Source: CATOSP01 sp965237775 (GTDB taxonomy: Bacteria > Chloroflexota > Dehalococcoidia > Lucifugimonadales > UBA3495). Taken from it: a DNA stretch of 64,000 bases. Location: assembly GCA_965237775.1 (NCBI GenBank), contig OZ250155.1, positions 4,898,001 to 4,962,000 of the forward strand, given 5' to 3'. A program made the translations under genes and the position numbers. Positions 1 to 8,639 of this stretch are shown one piece after another (the first letter of the stretch is position 1; the number at the start of each line of letters is the position of its first letter). A model generated the notes under the pieces. The model did not search any database and was not told where the DNA came from. It was given only the letters and a program-made list of their open reading frames with translations.

Positions 1-281
1 GCGATAATAGGCTTCATCGTGTCCACTCGTCCACCGGCCCACCGGAGTCCTCGCTCCCGTTCCTCACTGTTAGAAGGGTTGGGTTGCGGTAACGAGCCGG
101 CGCAAAAGTCATCCCCGCCGCCACAGACCACGGCCACCCAGGCGTCCTCATCGTCCCGGAACCGGATGAAGGCATGGTTCAACTCCCGGCGCATGGAAGG
201 GGTGAACATGTTGCCTGTGTTCGGGGATTCCAACCGCACCACCGCCACACGGTCTTCAACCTGGTATGAGACTTCCGCCAC
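1..281 (-). CDS. Enoyl-CoA hydratase/isomerase (crotonase) family protein, N-terminal part
   Basis: Reading the minus strand from a GTG codon gives a protein that begins AEVSYQVEDRVAVVRLESP and continues to an oxyanion-hole-like stretch (AVVCGGGDDFCAGS). This is the standard N-terminus of crotonases, which hydrate or isomerise CoA-linked double bonds. The GTG is chosen because AAGGAG sits 7 nt upstream. The reading frame runs off the window start after about 93 codons, so the C-terminal part, including most catalytic residues, is not visible. It lies 57 bp downstream of the SDR gene on the same strand, so the two probably form an operon for beta-oxidation-like or side-chain metabolism. The family is clear; the substrate cannot be told from this fragment. 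Confidence 0.8.
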   Translation of the reverse strand, partial: MAEVSYQVEDRVAVVRLESPNTGNMFTPSMRRELNHAFIRFRDDEDAWVAVVCGGGDDFCAGSLPQPNPSNSEERERGLRWAGGRVDTMKPII

Positions 282-338
282 GCCGCTACTCCTTCTTAGG
301 TCTCGCGTTTATGGATCGTAGCTTTCAGGGGCTGTTGC

Positions 339-1094
339 TTACTGCGCTGTCGTCCCGCCGTCTATCACCAGTTCGCTGCCGGTAACGAATGAGGACTCGT
401 CGGAGGCCAGATACAGCACTCCGTAAGCGATGTCCTCGGGTTTACCCGTCCGCCCAATGGGGATACGTTCCTCGGACTGCCGCTGCAAATCCGGGTCGCT
501 GAGCCTGCGTCCCGCCATCGGGGTGTCAACCGCGCCGGGATGCACCGAATTTACCCTGATCCCTTCCCTGGCGTACTGGACCGCGGCGGCCTTGGTGAAG
601 ATACGCACCGCGCCCTTGGAAGCATTGTAGGCGGCCTGAACGTAGTCCTGGCCCACCATACCTGAGATCGACGACGTGTTGATGATGGAGCCGCCGCCGA
701 CCTTTCGCATCTCCGGTATCGCCGCCCGTGTCCCCAGGAAGACGCCCTTGCCGTTGACTGCCATAATGCGGTCCCATTCTTCCTCTGTGCAATCCTCCAC
801 CACGCCTCTTCCGACGATACCAGCGTTGTTGACCAGGACGTCAAGCTTGCCGAATCGGGAGACCGCTGTTGCCACCGCTTCTTGCCAGTCGGAGTCGCTG
901 GTGACGTCCAGGCGGACGAATACGCAATCCCCGCCGGCCTCGTTGATCTCGGCTTCAGTGCGGCGCCCCTCATCCTCGAGAATGTCCCCGATAACCACCT
1001 TCGCGCCTTCGAGGGCCAGCATTCTGGCCTCGGCGGCTCCCATTCCTCTTGCACCCCCGCTTACCAGGGCGACCTTGCCTTGTACCCTTGGCAT
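339..1094 (-). CDS. Short-chain dehydrogenase/reductase (SDR)
   Basis: A 251-residue classical SDR. It has the Rossmann cofactor motif GGARGMGAAEA near residue 13, the NNAG motif near residue 90, a catalytic Ser in NTSSISG, and the YNASK catalytic Tyr-Lys pair near residue 156. The end ELVIDGGTTAQ is typical of family members that oxidise or reduce secondary alcohols or 3-oxoacyl groups. An acidic residue after the second beta strand (VIGDILED) suggests a preference for NAD(H). Length is normal for the family. It is the first gene of a minus-strand pair with the crotonase at the window edge, so a role in acyl-CoA or ring-derived alcohol oxidation is plausible. The substrate is unknown. Confidence 0.9.
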   Translation of the reverse strand: MPRVQGKVALVSGGARGMGAAEARMLALEGAKVVIGDILEDEGRRTEAEINEAGGDCVFVRLDVTSDSDWQEAVATAVSRFGKLDVLVNNAGIVGRGVVEDCTEEEWDRIMAVNGKGVFLGTRAAIPEMRKVGGGSIINTSSISGMVGQDYVQAAYNASKGAVRIFTKAAAVQYAREGIRVNSVHPGAVDTPMAGRRLSDPDLQRQSEERIPIGRTGKPEDIAYGVLYLASDESSFVTGSELVIDGGTTAQ

Positions 1095-1170
1095 AGCTCC
1101 TCCAATGGCAACTATTTTTCAGCCAGGGCCAGTATAGCCCCTGCCCCGATGGGCTTCTAGTGGCCGGTGG

Positions 1171-1199
1171 TTGGTGGGACTGTATACTTGGGATATACT
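1171..1199 (+). promoter_or_regulatory. Candidate sigma70-type promoter of the amidohydrolase/MFS pair
   Basis: TTGGTG (1171-1176) and TATACT (1194-1199) are separated by 17 bp, 53 bp before the start codon at 1252, in the 157-bp gap between divergent genes. The -10 hexamer is the second copy of a short direct repeat TATACTYGGG. This is pattern matching only. Confidence 0.4.
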
Positions 1200-1251
1200 C
1201 GGGCGGAGTCGGGCCGCCAGGTCCTATTGAGCCTGACGAAGGGAGTGATTA

Positions 1252-2802
1252 ATGGCATCGTCTCTCGTGCGTGGAAAGTACGTGGTCTGCAAGATCACCG
1301 GTCCCAATTCGGCTGAAGTGATCGACGACGGCGCGGTGTTGCAGCGCGACGGGGAGATCATCGAGACAGGCGGATTTGAAGAGCTTCGGTCCAGGCATCC
1401 GGATATGGAAGTCATCGGGTCGGCCAATCACATAGTAATGCCCGGTATGGTCAACGATCACTTCCACGTTGGCCTGACCCCATTCCAGATGGGCGCGCCC
1501 GACCTGCCCCTGGAGATGTGGAGTCTAGCCAGAATCGGAGTCCGGACTATCGACCCCTACCTGGACCAACTCTACGGCGCGGTGCAAATGATCGAGACAG
1601 GTACAACCTCGGTCCAGGCCATCCACTCACCGGGTAGGGGAATAGGTCCGGTCAGCACGGAGATAGCCGATAAGGTCGTGGGAGCATACCAGGCTTCGGG
1701 CATGCGGGTCTCCTACGCCCCCTCCATCGCCGACCAGAACTCCATGGTGGCGGGAGCGGGCGGGGGTGAAGCGGAGTTTGCCGCGACCATGCCCGGAGAC
1801 CTGGGCGAACGATACCGGGCCTTCATGTCCCCCAGCTACCGGCCCGTGGACGAAGTGATGCCGGTGCTGGACGATATCTGTAGCAAGTACGGAAACAACC
1901 GGTACGAGCGGGTCCAGGTGACCATGGCGCCAAGTAACGTCCACCGATGCAGCGACGAGCTCTTGATGGCGCTAAAGGGGCTGGCCAGCAGGTACAGCAC
2001 CGGAATCCACGTCCACCTACAGGAAACCGTTTATCAAAAGCTCTACGGCTTTCGGGCGTGGAACAAGACTCCGCTCCAACACCTGCACGAACTGGGATTC
2101 CTGGGTCCAGAGGTGACCTGCGGCCATAGCGTATGGGCCACCGACGAAGACCTGCGCATCATGGCCGAGACCGGGACGAACATCTGTCACAACGCCAGTT
2201 CAAACCTGCGCCTCCAAAGCGGCATCGCTCCCATGAACAAGATACTGGCGGCGGGAATCAAGGTTGCGATCGGCAGCGACGAAGCCGGTCTCAACGACGA
2301 TAAGGACCTGTTTCAAGAGATGCGGTTGGTGTTGAAAATCCACCGCGTGCCCGGCATAGACCTTGACCCACCCACTTCCCACCAGGTGTTGCAAATGGCC
2401 ACCGAGAACGGTGCGTACACCAGTTGGTTTGGAGACCGAATCGGCACCCTGGAGCCTGGTAAGCGGGCCGACATGACTCTGGTCAACCTGCGTAACATAG
2501 AGGAGCCCTTCCTTGACCCGGAGGTGTCTATGGTTGACGCCTTGGTACACCGTGGAAGGGCCATAGACGTTGAAACCGTGATGGTCGACGGGGAAGTGGT
2601 GCTTCAAGACGGACGGTTGACCCGCGTCGACAAAGAAGACCTGTTCCGCGAGCTAAAGGCGGCCCTCGACCGGCCCCTCTCCCCCCAGGAGGCCGAGCGG
2701 AGAGAGCTGGCCAAGCTGGTTGAACCCCATCTGCGCCGGTTCTACCTGGGGACAGTCCCGCAGAACGCCGCCCCCCATACCCTGTACAACGCCACGGCCT
2801 GA
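1252..2802 (+). CDS. Metal-dependent amidohydrolase (cytosine deaminase/chlorohydrolase type)
   Basis: A 516-residue amidohydrolase-superfamily enzyme of the ATZ/TRZ/guanine-deaminase branch, which hydrolyses C-N or C-Cl bonds on heterocycles and related compounds. Metal-site elements are present in order: HFH in MPGMVNDHFHVGL near residue 70, the His of HVHLQET near 263, the His of CGHSVWATDEDL near 295, and the Asp of IGSDEAGLNDD near 345. The usual NxHTH is NDHFH here, which keeps both histidines. The C-terminus continues about 50 residues beyond the usual family end as a charged helical tail. The ATG follows AAGGGAG at suitable spacing. The MFS gene starts 77 bp downstream, so uptake or export of the substrate or product may be coupled. 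The exact substrate cannot be assigned. Confidence 0.85.
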   Translation: MASSLVRGKYVVCKITGPNSAEVIDDGAVLQRDGEIIETGGFEELRSRHPDMEVIGSANHIVMPGMVNDHFHVGLTPFQMGAPDLPLEMWSLARIGVRTIDPYLDQLYGAVQMIETGTTSVQAIHSPGRGIGPVSTEIADKVVGAYQASGMRVSYAPSIADQNSMVAGAGGGEAEFAATMPGDLGERYRAFMSPSYRPVDEVMPVLDDICSKYGNNRYERVQVTMAPSNVHRCSDELLMALKGLASRYSTGIHVHLQETVYQKLYGFRAWNKTPLQHLHELGFLGPEVTCGHSVWATDEDLRIMAETGTNICHNASSNLRLQSGIAPMNKILAAGIKVAIGSDEAGLNDDKDLFQEMRLVLKIHRVPGIDLDPPTSHQVLQMATENGAYTSWFGDRIGTLEPGKRADMTLVNLRNIEEPFLDPEVSMVDALVHRGRAIDVETVMVDGEVVLQDGRLTRVDKEDLFRELKAALDRPLSPQEAERRELAKLVEPHLRRFYLGTVPQNAAPHTLYNATA

Positions 2803-2879
2803 CCTCGTGATCATTTCAGCATCCACATCGCGGGGTTGGCCCGCCACCGGCGCGCACTTCGACAGGTTCCGGAGCAACG

Positions 2880-4166
2880 ATGACCGGCAGTAGCGTTATC
2901 AGCCGCATTCTGCCCGTCTCGATGACTTACGGGCACTTCCGGTATTATTGGTTGGCCCTAATGACCGGGGTGACCGGCCATCAAATGCTGCTCCAGTTCA
3001 CCATGCACTGGCAGATGTTCAAGCTGACCGGCGAGCCGATGGACCTGGCCCTGCTGGGTATGGCGATCGCCGTGCCCGCGCTGGCGCTGAATCTGCTGGG
3101 CGGGGTCCTAGCGGACCGGTGGGAACCCAAATTCCTGGTGGCGGCGGCCCAGGCATCCACCGCTACCGTGGTGGTCCTCCTGGCCATCTCGGTGTACACG
3201 GGCGTAGTCCAAAGTTGGCACCTGTTGTTGGCGGCGGTCATCATCGGGGCGGGGCAGGCCGTGGACCAGCCCAGCCGGGCCAGCGTTTCACCAAGACTGG
3301 TGCGCCCGGAGCACATAGTCAATGCCGTGGCTATGGACTCCCTGGTCTGGAACACAGTGAGAATCGCCGGACCGGTCCTGGCCGGGATAATCATCGAGCG
3401 GGTGAGCATCGAAGCCTCGATGTTCTTCAGCGCGGCCACGTTCTACATCCTGGCCACGGTGGTATCGTTGCTCCGTATGCGTCCTCGTCCTCCGTCCAGG
3501 GGGCAGGTGCTCCAACAGATAGGCGAAAGCCTGAGCTACGTGCGCCGCCACCCCATATTCCTACACGTGATGCTGCTCACCTTCTGCAATAGCCTGTTCG
3601 GGATGGCGTACATCGGGTTGATGCCGGTGTTCGCGGAGGAGGTCCTGCATGTTGGGCCCGAGAAAATCGGCTGGCTCCTGGGCGCGTCGGGTGTCGGGGC
3701 GATACTTGGCACCTGGATGGTGGGCAACCTGAAGGAGGGTTTCCCCAAGGGAAGGATGATCCTGGGAGGGGCTGTACTCTACGGACTCGCCCTTATTATG
3801 TTCGCTTTGGCGGCGGGGCAGGAGCTTTACCGGGTGTCTATGGTCCTGCTGTTCGTAGTGGGCGTGGCCAACTCGTGGTACCTGGTGGGCGGCCTAGGCA
3901 CCATTCAACAACTGGTGCCGGACAAGTTGCGGGGCCGGGTGATGGGGTTGTACGGCATTACCTGGAGCCTGTCGCCGCTCAGTGTATCGCAAGCTGGGAT
4001 TGTGACCGACTACCTGGGCGCGCCCATCGCCGTGGCGGCGGGGGCAGTAGTGATCGTCATTTCGGCTGGATTGGTCTTCATCGTCAGCCCGGAGGTACGG
4101 GGCCTCCGCGCCGGGATTGGCCGGATAGCGGGCCCCGCACCCGTTGCCGCCGCGCCGGAGGAGTAA
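2880..4166 (+). CDS. MFS transporter (EntS/DHA3-like)
   Basis: A 428-residue membrane protein with about 12 hydrophobic segments and the pattern of the DHA3 or enterobactin-exporter-like branch of the major facilitator superfamily. It opens with a short basic/aromatic stretch (YGHFRYYWLALM), has the LGGVLADRW loop after the second helix and a central loop (RMRPRPPSRG) between the two six-helix halves. Members usually export small molecules by proton antiport. The ATG has GGAG five bases upstream. It follows the amidohydrolase in the same direction and probably shares its transcript, so export of a product of that enzyme is one reading. The substrate is unknown. Confidence 0.85.
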   Translation: MTGSSVISRILPVSMTYGHFRYYWLALMTGVTGHQMLLQFTMHWQMFKLTGEPMDLALLGMAIAVPALALNLLGGVLADRWEPKFLVAAAQASTATVVVLLAISVYTGVVQSWHLLLAAVIIGAGQAVDQPSRASVSPRLVRPEHIVNAVAMDSLVWNTVRIAGPVLAGIIIERVSIEASMFFSAATFYILATVVSLLRMRPRPPSRGQVLQQIGESLSYVRRHPIFLHVMLLTFCNSLFGMAYIGLMPVFAEEVLHVGPEKIGWLLGASGVGAILGTWMVGNLKEGFPKGRMILGGAVLYGLALIMFALAAGQELYRVSMVLLFVVGVANSWYLVGGLGTIQQLVPDKLRGRVMGLYGITWSLSPLSVSQAGIVTDYLGAPIAVAAGAVVIVISAGLVFIVSPEVRGLRAGIGRIAGPAPVAAAPEE

Positions 4167-4226
4167 AGGACAGCATTGGAGTCCCCTCGCCCATAGGGAT
4201 AATCGAACGCGCCTGGAGCAAGAGAA

Positions 4227-4265
4227 AAGGTCCCCGGTTTCGGCGGTTGCCGGACCGGGGACCTT
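4227..4265. terminator. Hairpin between convergent MFS and aconitase genes
   Basis: AAGGTCCCCGGT (4227-4238) pairs perfectly with ACCGGGGACCTT (4254-4265) across a 15-nt loop. It lies between convergent stop codons and could terminate transcription in both directions, although neither side carries a long T tract. Confidence 0.6.
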
Positions 4266-4313
4266 GCGGTTTCTCGGTCGCTCCCTGCTGCGGGGGCGGA
4301 AAAGCGTCTGCTG

Positions 4314-6587
4314 CTATTGGTGGAACAGGTTCAGGGCAGACCCGAGCCTGAACCAGACGATCTGCGACTCTCCGAAGGAGTGATTCAGCTCCAGGTTCTC
4401 GGTGGTCCCGTCGGAATGGTGGACGGTGCAGATTACCGGCTGATCGGGAGCTAGGTCTTGGAGGCCGGTCAGACTGATCCGGTCGTCCTCGCGGAGCCTG
4501 TCATAGTCGTCCCTGGAACTGAAGGTCAACGGCAGCAAGCCCTGCTTCTTCAGGTTGGTCTCGTGGATCCTGGCAAAGCTGCGGGCGATAACCGCCGCGC
4601 CGCCCAACAGGCGCGGCGACAGCGCGGCGTGCTCTCGGCTGCTACCCTCACCGTAGTTGTCGTCGCCAACGATCACCCACTTGACGCCCTCGGCCTGGTA
4701 GTTCCTGGCGATGACGGAAATGGCCTTCCCGGTCTCGCTGGTAAGTACATCCACGGCCTTGCCGTTGTCACCGGTGTAGGCGTTGGTTGCCCCCATGAGC
4801 AGGTTATCGCTGAACTTGTCCAGGTGACCCCTCAGGCTGAGCCATACACCAGCCGGGGAAATGTGGTCCGTCGTGCACTTGCCCTGGACCTTCATCAAGA
4901 CTGGCATTCCGGTGAAGTCTTCACCGTCCCAGGCGGGCCAGGGGTTCATGACCTGGAGGCGCTGACTGTTGGGGTCCACCGCGACTTCGATGTCGCTGCC
5001 GTCGTCCGGCGGCGGGAAATAGGAAGCCTCGCCAGGGTCGAACCCCGTGGCCGGGACCTCCGGTGCAGGCTTGGGCGGGTCGAGCATGACCTCGTTGCCC
5101 TGGGCGTCGGTGATCGTGTCGGTCAAGGGATTGAAGGAAAGCCTACCCGCCAGAGCGAAAGCGGTGGTGATCTCCGGGCTGGCGATGAAGTTCATCGTCG
5201 AAGCCTGGCCGTCGTTACGGGCTGGGAAGTTCCGGTTGTAAGACGTGACGATGGAGTTCGGCTGCTCCGAAGCCTCCCGCGACCGCCGCCACTGGCCGAT
5301 GCAGGGGCCGCAGGCGTTGGCCAGGACCGTTGCTCCAGCGTCCCTAAGCGTGGAGAGCTGACCGTCGCGCTCGATGGTGGAGCGGACCTGCTCGGAACCG
5401 GGAGTCACCATGAACGGTACCGCTACCTTGATGCCCTTGGCGTTGGCCTGCTCGGCTACGTCGGCGGAGCGGCTCATGTCCTCATAGGAGGAGTTGGTGC
5501 AGCTTCCAATCAGGGCGGTGGAAATTGCGTCGACGAACCCGTTGGACTCGTCAGCCACCTCCTGGGCGAACTGGGAGATGGGCCGCGCCCGGTCCGGGGA
5601 GTGGGGGCCGACGATGTGAGGCTCCAGCGTTGAGAGGTCTATCTCCACGATGCGGTCGAAGTACTGCTCAGGGTTGGCTTCAACGTCTGGATCGGCCGCC
5701 AACATCTCCTTGTGCTGGTCGGCCAGCTTGGCCAGTTCACCCCGGCCGGTGGCTTCAAGATAGCGGGCCATTCGCTCGTCGTACGGGAAGACCGAAGTCG
5801 TCGCGCCGAGCTCCGCACCCATGTTGGTGATGGTGGCCTTGCCGGTGCAGCTGATGGACCGGGCCCCAGGGCCGAAGTATTCGATGATCGCGTTGGTGCC
5901 GCCTGAGACAGTGAGCGCCCCCGCCAGAAAGAGAATGACGTCCTTCGGAGCAGTCCAGCCGTTCATCTCGCCGGTCAGGTGCACGCCGATGCGAGTGGGG
6001 AAGAGCACTTCCCAGGGCAGTCCGGCCATCGCCTCCACCGCGTCGGCTCCGCCTACGCCCACGGAGCAGGAGCCAAGCCCACCGCCATTGGGTGTATGCG
6101 AGTCGGTGCCGATGATCACCGCGCCGGGAAACGCGTACTGCTCGAGGTTCACCTGGTGAATGATCCCGGCTCCGGGACCCCAGAAGCCTATGCCGTACTT
6201 GGCGCTGGCGGACCGGAGGAAGTCATAGACCTCGTTATTCTCTTCCAGTGACTCACGGAGGTCCTGGGAACCCTCCACCCGCGCCTGGATCAGGTGATCG
6301 CAGTGGACCGTCGTCGGTACGGCCGTGGTGGTGCGCCGGGTCTGCATAAACTGAAGCACGGCGGTCTGGCCCAACACATCCTGTAGGATGACCCGGTCGG
6401 GCCGGACTTGAAGGTAGCTCCTCCCCGGAATCAACTCCTGGTTTTCAGGGTCGTCGAGATGGGAAAGAAGCAGCTTATCGGCCAGGGTCATGGGTTTGCC
6501 AACTCTGCGGCGGACAGCTTCCAAGTTCCGCTGCATCGTTTCGTATACCTTGGTGACAAATTCCGGTGTCGAATCGCTAGCTACCAT
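4314..6587 (-). CDS. Aconitate hydratase, mitochondrial-type
   Basis: A 757-residue aconitase that interconverts citrate and isocitrate in the TCA cycle with a 4Fe-4S cluster. The three cluster cysteines are visible: GSCTNSSYEDM and the pair in NACGPCIGQW. Substrate and core motifs include TVHCDHLIQA, IIGTDSHTPNGGG and the swivel-domain GDDNYGEGSSREHAALSPR, followed by SFARIHETNLKKQG. The size and the N-terminal ADKLLLSHL region fit the mitochondrial-type aconitase group rather than AcnA/IRP or AcnB. An in-frame ATG lies five codons upstream (6602), but the ATG at 6587 has GGGGGA at better spacing and is preferred. It stands alone, convergent with the MFS gene. Confidence 0.95.
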   Translation of the reverse strand: MVASDSTPEFVTKVYETMQRNLEAVRRRVGKPMTLADKLLLSHLDDPENQELIPGRSYLQVRPDRVILQDVLGQTAVLQFMQTRRTTTAVPTTVHCDHLIQARVEGSQDLRESLEENNEVYDFLRSASAKYGIGFWGPGAGIIHQVNLEQYAFPGAVIIGTDSHTPNGGGLGSCSVGVGGADAVEAMAGLPWEVLFPTRIGVHLTGEMNGWTAPKDVILFLAGALTVSGGTNAIIEYFGPGARSISCTGKATITNMGAELGATTSVFPYDERMARYLEATGRGELAKLADQHKEMLAADPDVEANPEQYFDRIVEIDLSTLEPHIVGPHSPDRARPISQFAQEVADESNGFVDAISTALIGSCTNSSYEDMSRSADVAEQANAKGIKVAVPFMVTPGSEQVRSTIERDGQLSTLRDAGATVLANACGPCIGQWRRSREASEQPNSIVTSYNRNFPARNDGQASTMNFIASPEITTAFALAGRLSFNPLTDTITDAQGNEVMLDPPKPAPEVPATGFDPGEASYFPPPDDGSDIEVAVDPNSQRLQVMNPWPAWDGEDFTGMPVLMKVQGKCTTDHISPAGVWLSLRGHLDKFSDNLLMGATNAYTGDNGKAVDVLTSETGKAISVIARNYQAEGVKWVIVGDDNYGEGSSREHAALSPRLLGGAAVIARSFARIHETNLKKQGLLPLTFSSRDDYDRLREDDRISLTGLQDLAPDQPVICTVHHSDGTTENLELNHSFGESQIVWFRLGSALNLFHQ

Positions 6588-6721
6588 GAGGCAATCCCCC
6601 ATAGGAAAAATCGCAAAATAGAATAGGGTCGTAGATCGGCAGGCTGGAGTTTAGCAGCCACGTTCAACCGCGTCAAACCCGGGATGTCCCAGCCCGCCGC
6701 AGCGGGGGGACTCCCACAGTG

Positions 6722-7210
6722 TTACCCCACGAACAAAGTGTAGGGAGTCCGGTTGAGCTGCGTGACCGTCATGGGGTTGAGCAGCTTGCGGTCAGGGTCC
6801 AAAGCGCGCTTGGCGATCTCTACGTTGATCGGTGGCACTTGTTCCAGGGCGCAGATCTCATCCAGGGTAAAGAAGCAGGCGCGGTCAACCTCGTGTTCGT
6901 CGGGTTTAGGCTCGCGTCCTAACCACTTGAGCAGTAGGACAATGTACAAGCTGTTGGCGCTGTCCACATCGTAACGGTTCCTGATACCGAGGACGCCGAC
7001 TACTTCGGAGTCAACGCCAGCCTCCTCTTCCACTTCCCGCACGACTGCCTGCTCGATCGTCTCGTCGGGCTCGATGAAACCGCCGGGGACCTGCCAGTTG
7101 CCACGGCCCCGGCGCGAGGCCCGCCGCACCAGAAGCAACCGCCCATCGTCCACGACCGCGCCGCCAACGCCAACGTTATAGCCCGTGTTGTATCTTTCAG
7201 GTGGAGGCAT
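6722..7210 (-). CDS. NUDIX hydrolase
   Basis: A 162-residue NUDIX protein. The Nudix box is complete: GGFIEPDETIEQAVVREV followed by EEEAGV, giving the G-x5-E-x7-REVxEExGV pattern that binds the catalytic magnesium. Enzymes of this size cleave nucleoside diphosphate-linked compounds or act in nucleotide-pool sanitation or NADH/ADP-ribose turnover. It begins MPPPERYNTGYNVGVGGAVV and the ATG has GGGAG seven bases upstream. It is the next gene upstream of aconitase on the minus strand but with a gap of about 130 bp, so co-transcription is uncertain. The substrate is not predictable. Confidence 0.9.
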   Translation of the reverse strand: MPPPERYNTGYNVGVGGAVVDDGRLLLVRRASRRGRGNWQVPGGFIEPDETIEQAVVREVEEEAGVDSEVVGVLGIRNRYDVDSANSLYIVLLLKWLGREPKPDEHEVDRACFFTLDEICALEQVPPINVEIAKRALDPDRKLLNPMTVTQLNRTPYTLFVG

Positions 7211-7329
7211 ATTACTACTCCCACAACTATTGCCAAATGAATCTGGACTGGCTGGATTCTAACCCCTTGCGCGGCTCAGTAAAAGCAGTTGCCGGTAGTT
7301 AATGGCCGGTGGTCTGGAATGGCGTAACT

Positions 7330-7357
7330 TTGCTGCTCCGTTCCTCCAGGATATAAT
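7330..7357 (+). promoter_or_regulatory. Candidate promoter of the ComDE-like genes
   Basis: TTGCTG (7330-7335) and a perfect TATAAT (7352-7357) are separated by 16 bp, 60 bp upstream of the ATG at 7417. It lies in the intergenic space between the divergent NUDIX and decarboxylase genes. Confidence 0.5.
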
Positions 7358-7416
7358 CATTCGTGCTGGCCGGTCAAAACCCGACATTCTGAGTCCGGCC
7401 CTGGAGAGGTTCCCAC

Positions 7417-7932
7417 ATGACCCAGCAAGAGGGAGGGTTCAGCCCCGACGTGGTGCTGGACCACATGCGCAAGAACGGTGTTACCCACGTGGTCTGGCTT
7501 CCAGACAGTGAGACCAATTTCTTATACCTGCTGATGAAGGACGAACCTACCCTGGACCTGATCTCCGTCAGCCGTGAGGGACAGGCTTTTTCCACCGCCG
7601 CCGGTCTGTCGGTGGGTGGAGCCAAACCCATTATATTGATCCAGAACACGGGGCTCATGGAGTCCGGTGACTCCCTTCGGGGTTGGGCAATGGGGATGAA
7701 CATCCCGGTGGTGTTGATGGTGGGTTACCGCGGGTATACGCGCCACGGCGTGGACCAGGATACCGCCGCCACCTACACCGAACGGTTCTTAAACGCCTTC
7801 AATATTCGGTATTTCCTGGTGGAGAACGACCAAGACGCGGAGCGCATTTCCATCGCCTTCCAGGAGGCGGAAAAGACGAGCAAGCCTGTGGCGGTCCTGG
7901 TTGGCGACGAATACCACGGCTTCAACCGGTAG
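7417..7932 (+). CDS. Thiamine-diphosphate decarboxylase, alpha (Pyr-domain) subunit, ComD-like
   Basis: A 171-residue protein matching the N-terminal pyrimidine-binding domain of thiamine-diphosphate enzymes as a stand-alone subunit, in the size class of archaeal ComD (sulfopyruvate decarboxylase alpha) and the matching half of phosphonopyruvate decarboxylase. The conserved Glu that activates the cofactor is in SVSREGQAFSTAAGL near residue 52. Other family landmarks are LPDSETNFLYLL, IQNTGLMESGDSLRG and VVLMVGYRGY. The beta subunit follows 21 bp downstream and a zinc alcohol dehydrogenase about 0.1 kb after that. The likely reaction is decarboxylation of a 3-substituted pyruvate (sulfo- or phosphonopyruvate) to the aldehyde. 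Which substrate is used cannot be settled by reading. Confidence 0.8.
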   Translation: MTQQEGGFSPDVVLDHMRKNGVTHVVWLPDSETNFLYLLMKDEPTLDLISVSREGQAFSTAAGLSVGGAKPIILIQNTGLMESGDSLRGWAMGMNIPVVLMVGYRGYTRHGVDQDTAATYTERFLNAFNIRYFLVENDQDAERISIAFQEAEKTSKPVAVLVGDEYHGFNR

Positions 7933-7953
7933 CGCGAATATAGGAGATAGCAG

Positions 7954-8538
7954 ATGTTTCAGACTGAAGACATGCTAAAGGTCTTCCAGCAGTACCGGGG
8001 CGACGCGGTAGTTATTCCCGGCCGAGGTGGCCGCCACTGGGTCAACGTTAGCACCAACGAGACCAGGGACGTCCCATTGGGCGACCCGGCGATGGGCGGC
8101 CACGCCTCTTTCGGGCTGGGTCTTGCCCTGGCCAGGCCCAATGAAAAGGTGGTCCTCTTCGACTCGGAAGGCGACGTGCTCATGAACCTGGGCGCGCTGC
8201 CGACCATCGCGGAGAAAGCGCCCAAGAACTTCTACCACTTCATGCTGGACAACGAGTGCTACGCCACCACCGGGGGACAGCCGGTGCCCAACGCCGCCAA
8301 CGTCCAATACGACGTTATAGCACGCGGGTCAGGCTACCCTTCGGCCTACGCCTTCGACAATCTGGAAGACTTCACGAACAACATCGCGCAGATCATGGAG
8401 CAACCCGGCCCGGTGTTTGTGGCTATGAAGGTCTTTCCCGAAATCGAAAATCTCCCCATCGGACAGCGCAGAAGATGGCAGACCCGTTCACGCGATAAGG
8501 TCATTGAAGACCTGCAAGAGTCCATGGGTCCCAGATAG
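7954..8538 (+). CDS. Thiamine-diphosphate decarboxylase, beta (PP-domain) subunit, ComE-like
   Basis: A 194-residue protein corresponding to the C-terminal diphosphate-binding domain of thiamine-diphosphate enzymes. It carries the GDG...N metal/cofactor motif as FDSEGDVLMNLGALPT and LDNECYATTGGQP around residues 68-110, preceded by GDPAMGGHASFGLGLALA. Its length matches archaeal ComE. It pairs with the alpha subunit 21 bp upstream, so the two should form one enzyme with active sites at the subunit interface. The downstream alcohol dehydrogenase would be well placed to reduce or oxidise the aldehyde product. The ATG lies in an AGGAGATAGCAG-ATG context. The assignment to this family is firm; the choice between sulfopyruvate and phosphonopyruvate is open. 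Confidence 0.8.
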   Translation: MFQTEDMLKVFQQYRGDAVVIPGRGGRHWVNVSTNETRDVPLGDPAMGGHASFGLGLALARPNEKVVLFDSEGDVLMNLGALPTIAEKAPKNFYHFMLDNECYATTGGQPVPNAANVQYDVIARGSGYPSAYAFDNLEDFTNNIAQIMEQPGPVFVAMKVFPEIENLPIGQRRRWQTRSRDKVIEDLQESMGPR

Positions 8539-8639
8539 TATCGCGTGACTCCGGTCCGGTTACGCTGGCAGGCAATCGGGTAACCGCGGTCTACCGCAAC
8601 CACTAATTCAGACCCAGAGTAATCCTGGAGAAACAAACT

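Noticed and set aside
4458..5633. 391-codon open frame on the + strand
   Set aside because: It lies antisense within the aconitase gene, whose protein motifs are unmistakable; the + strand translation has no family pattern.
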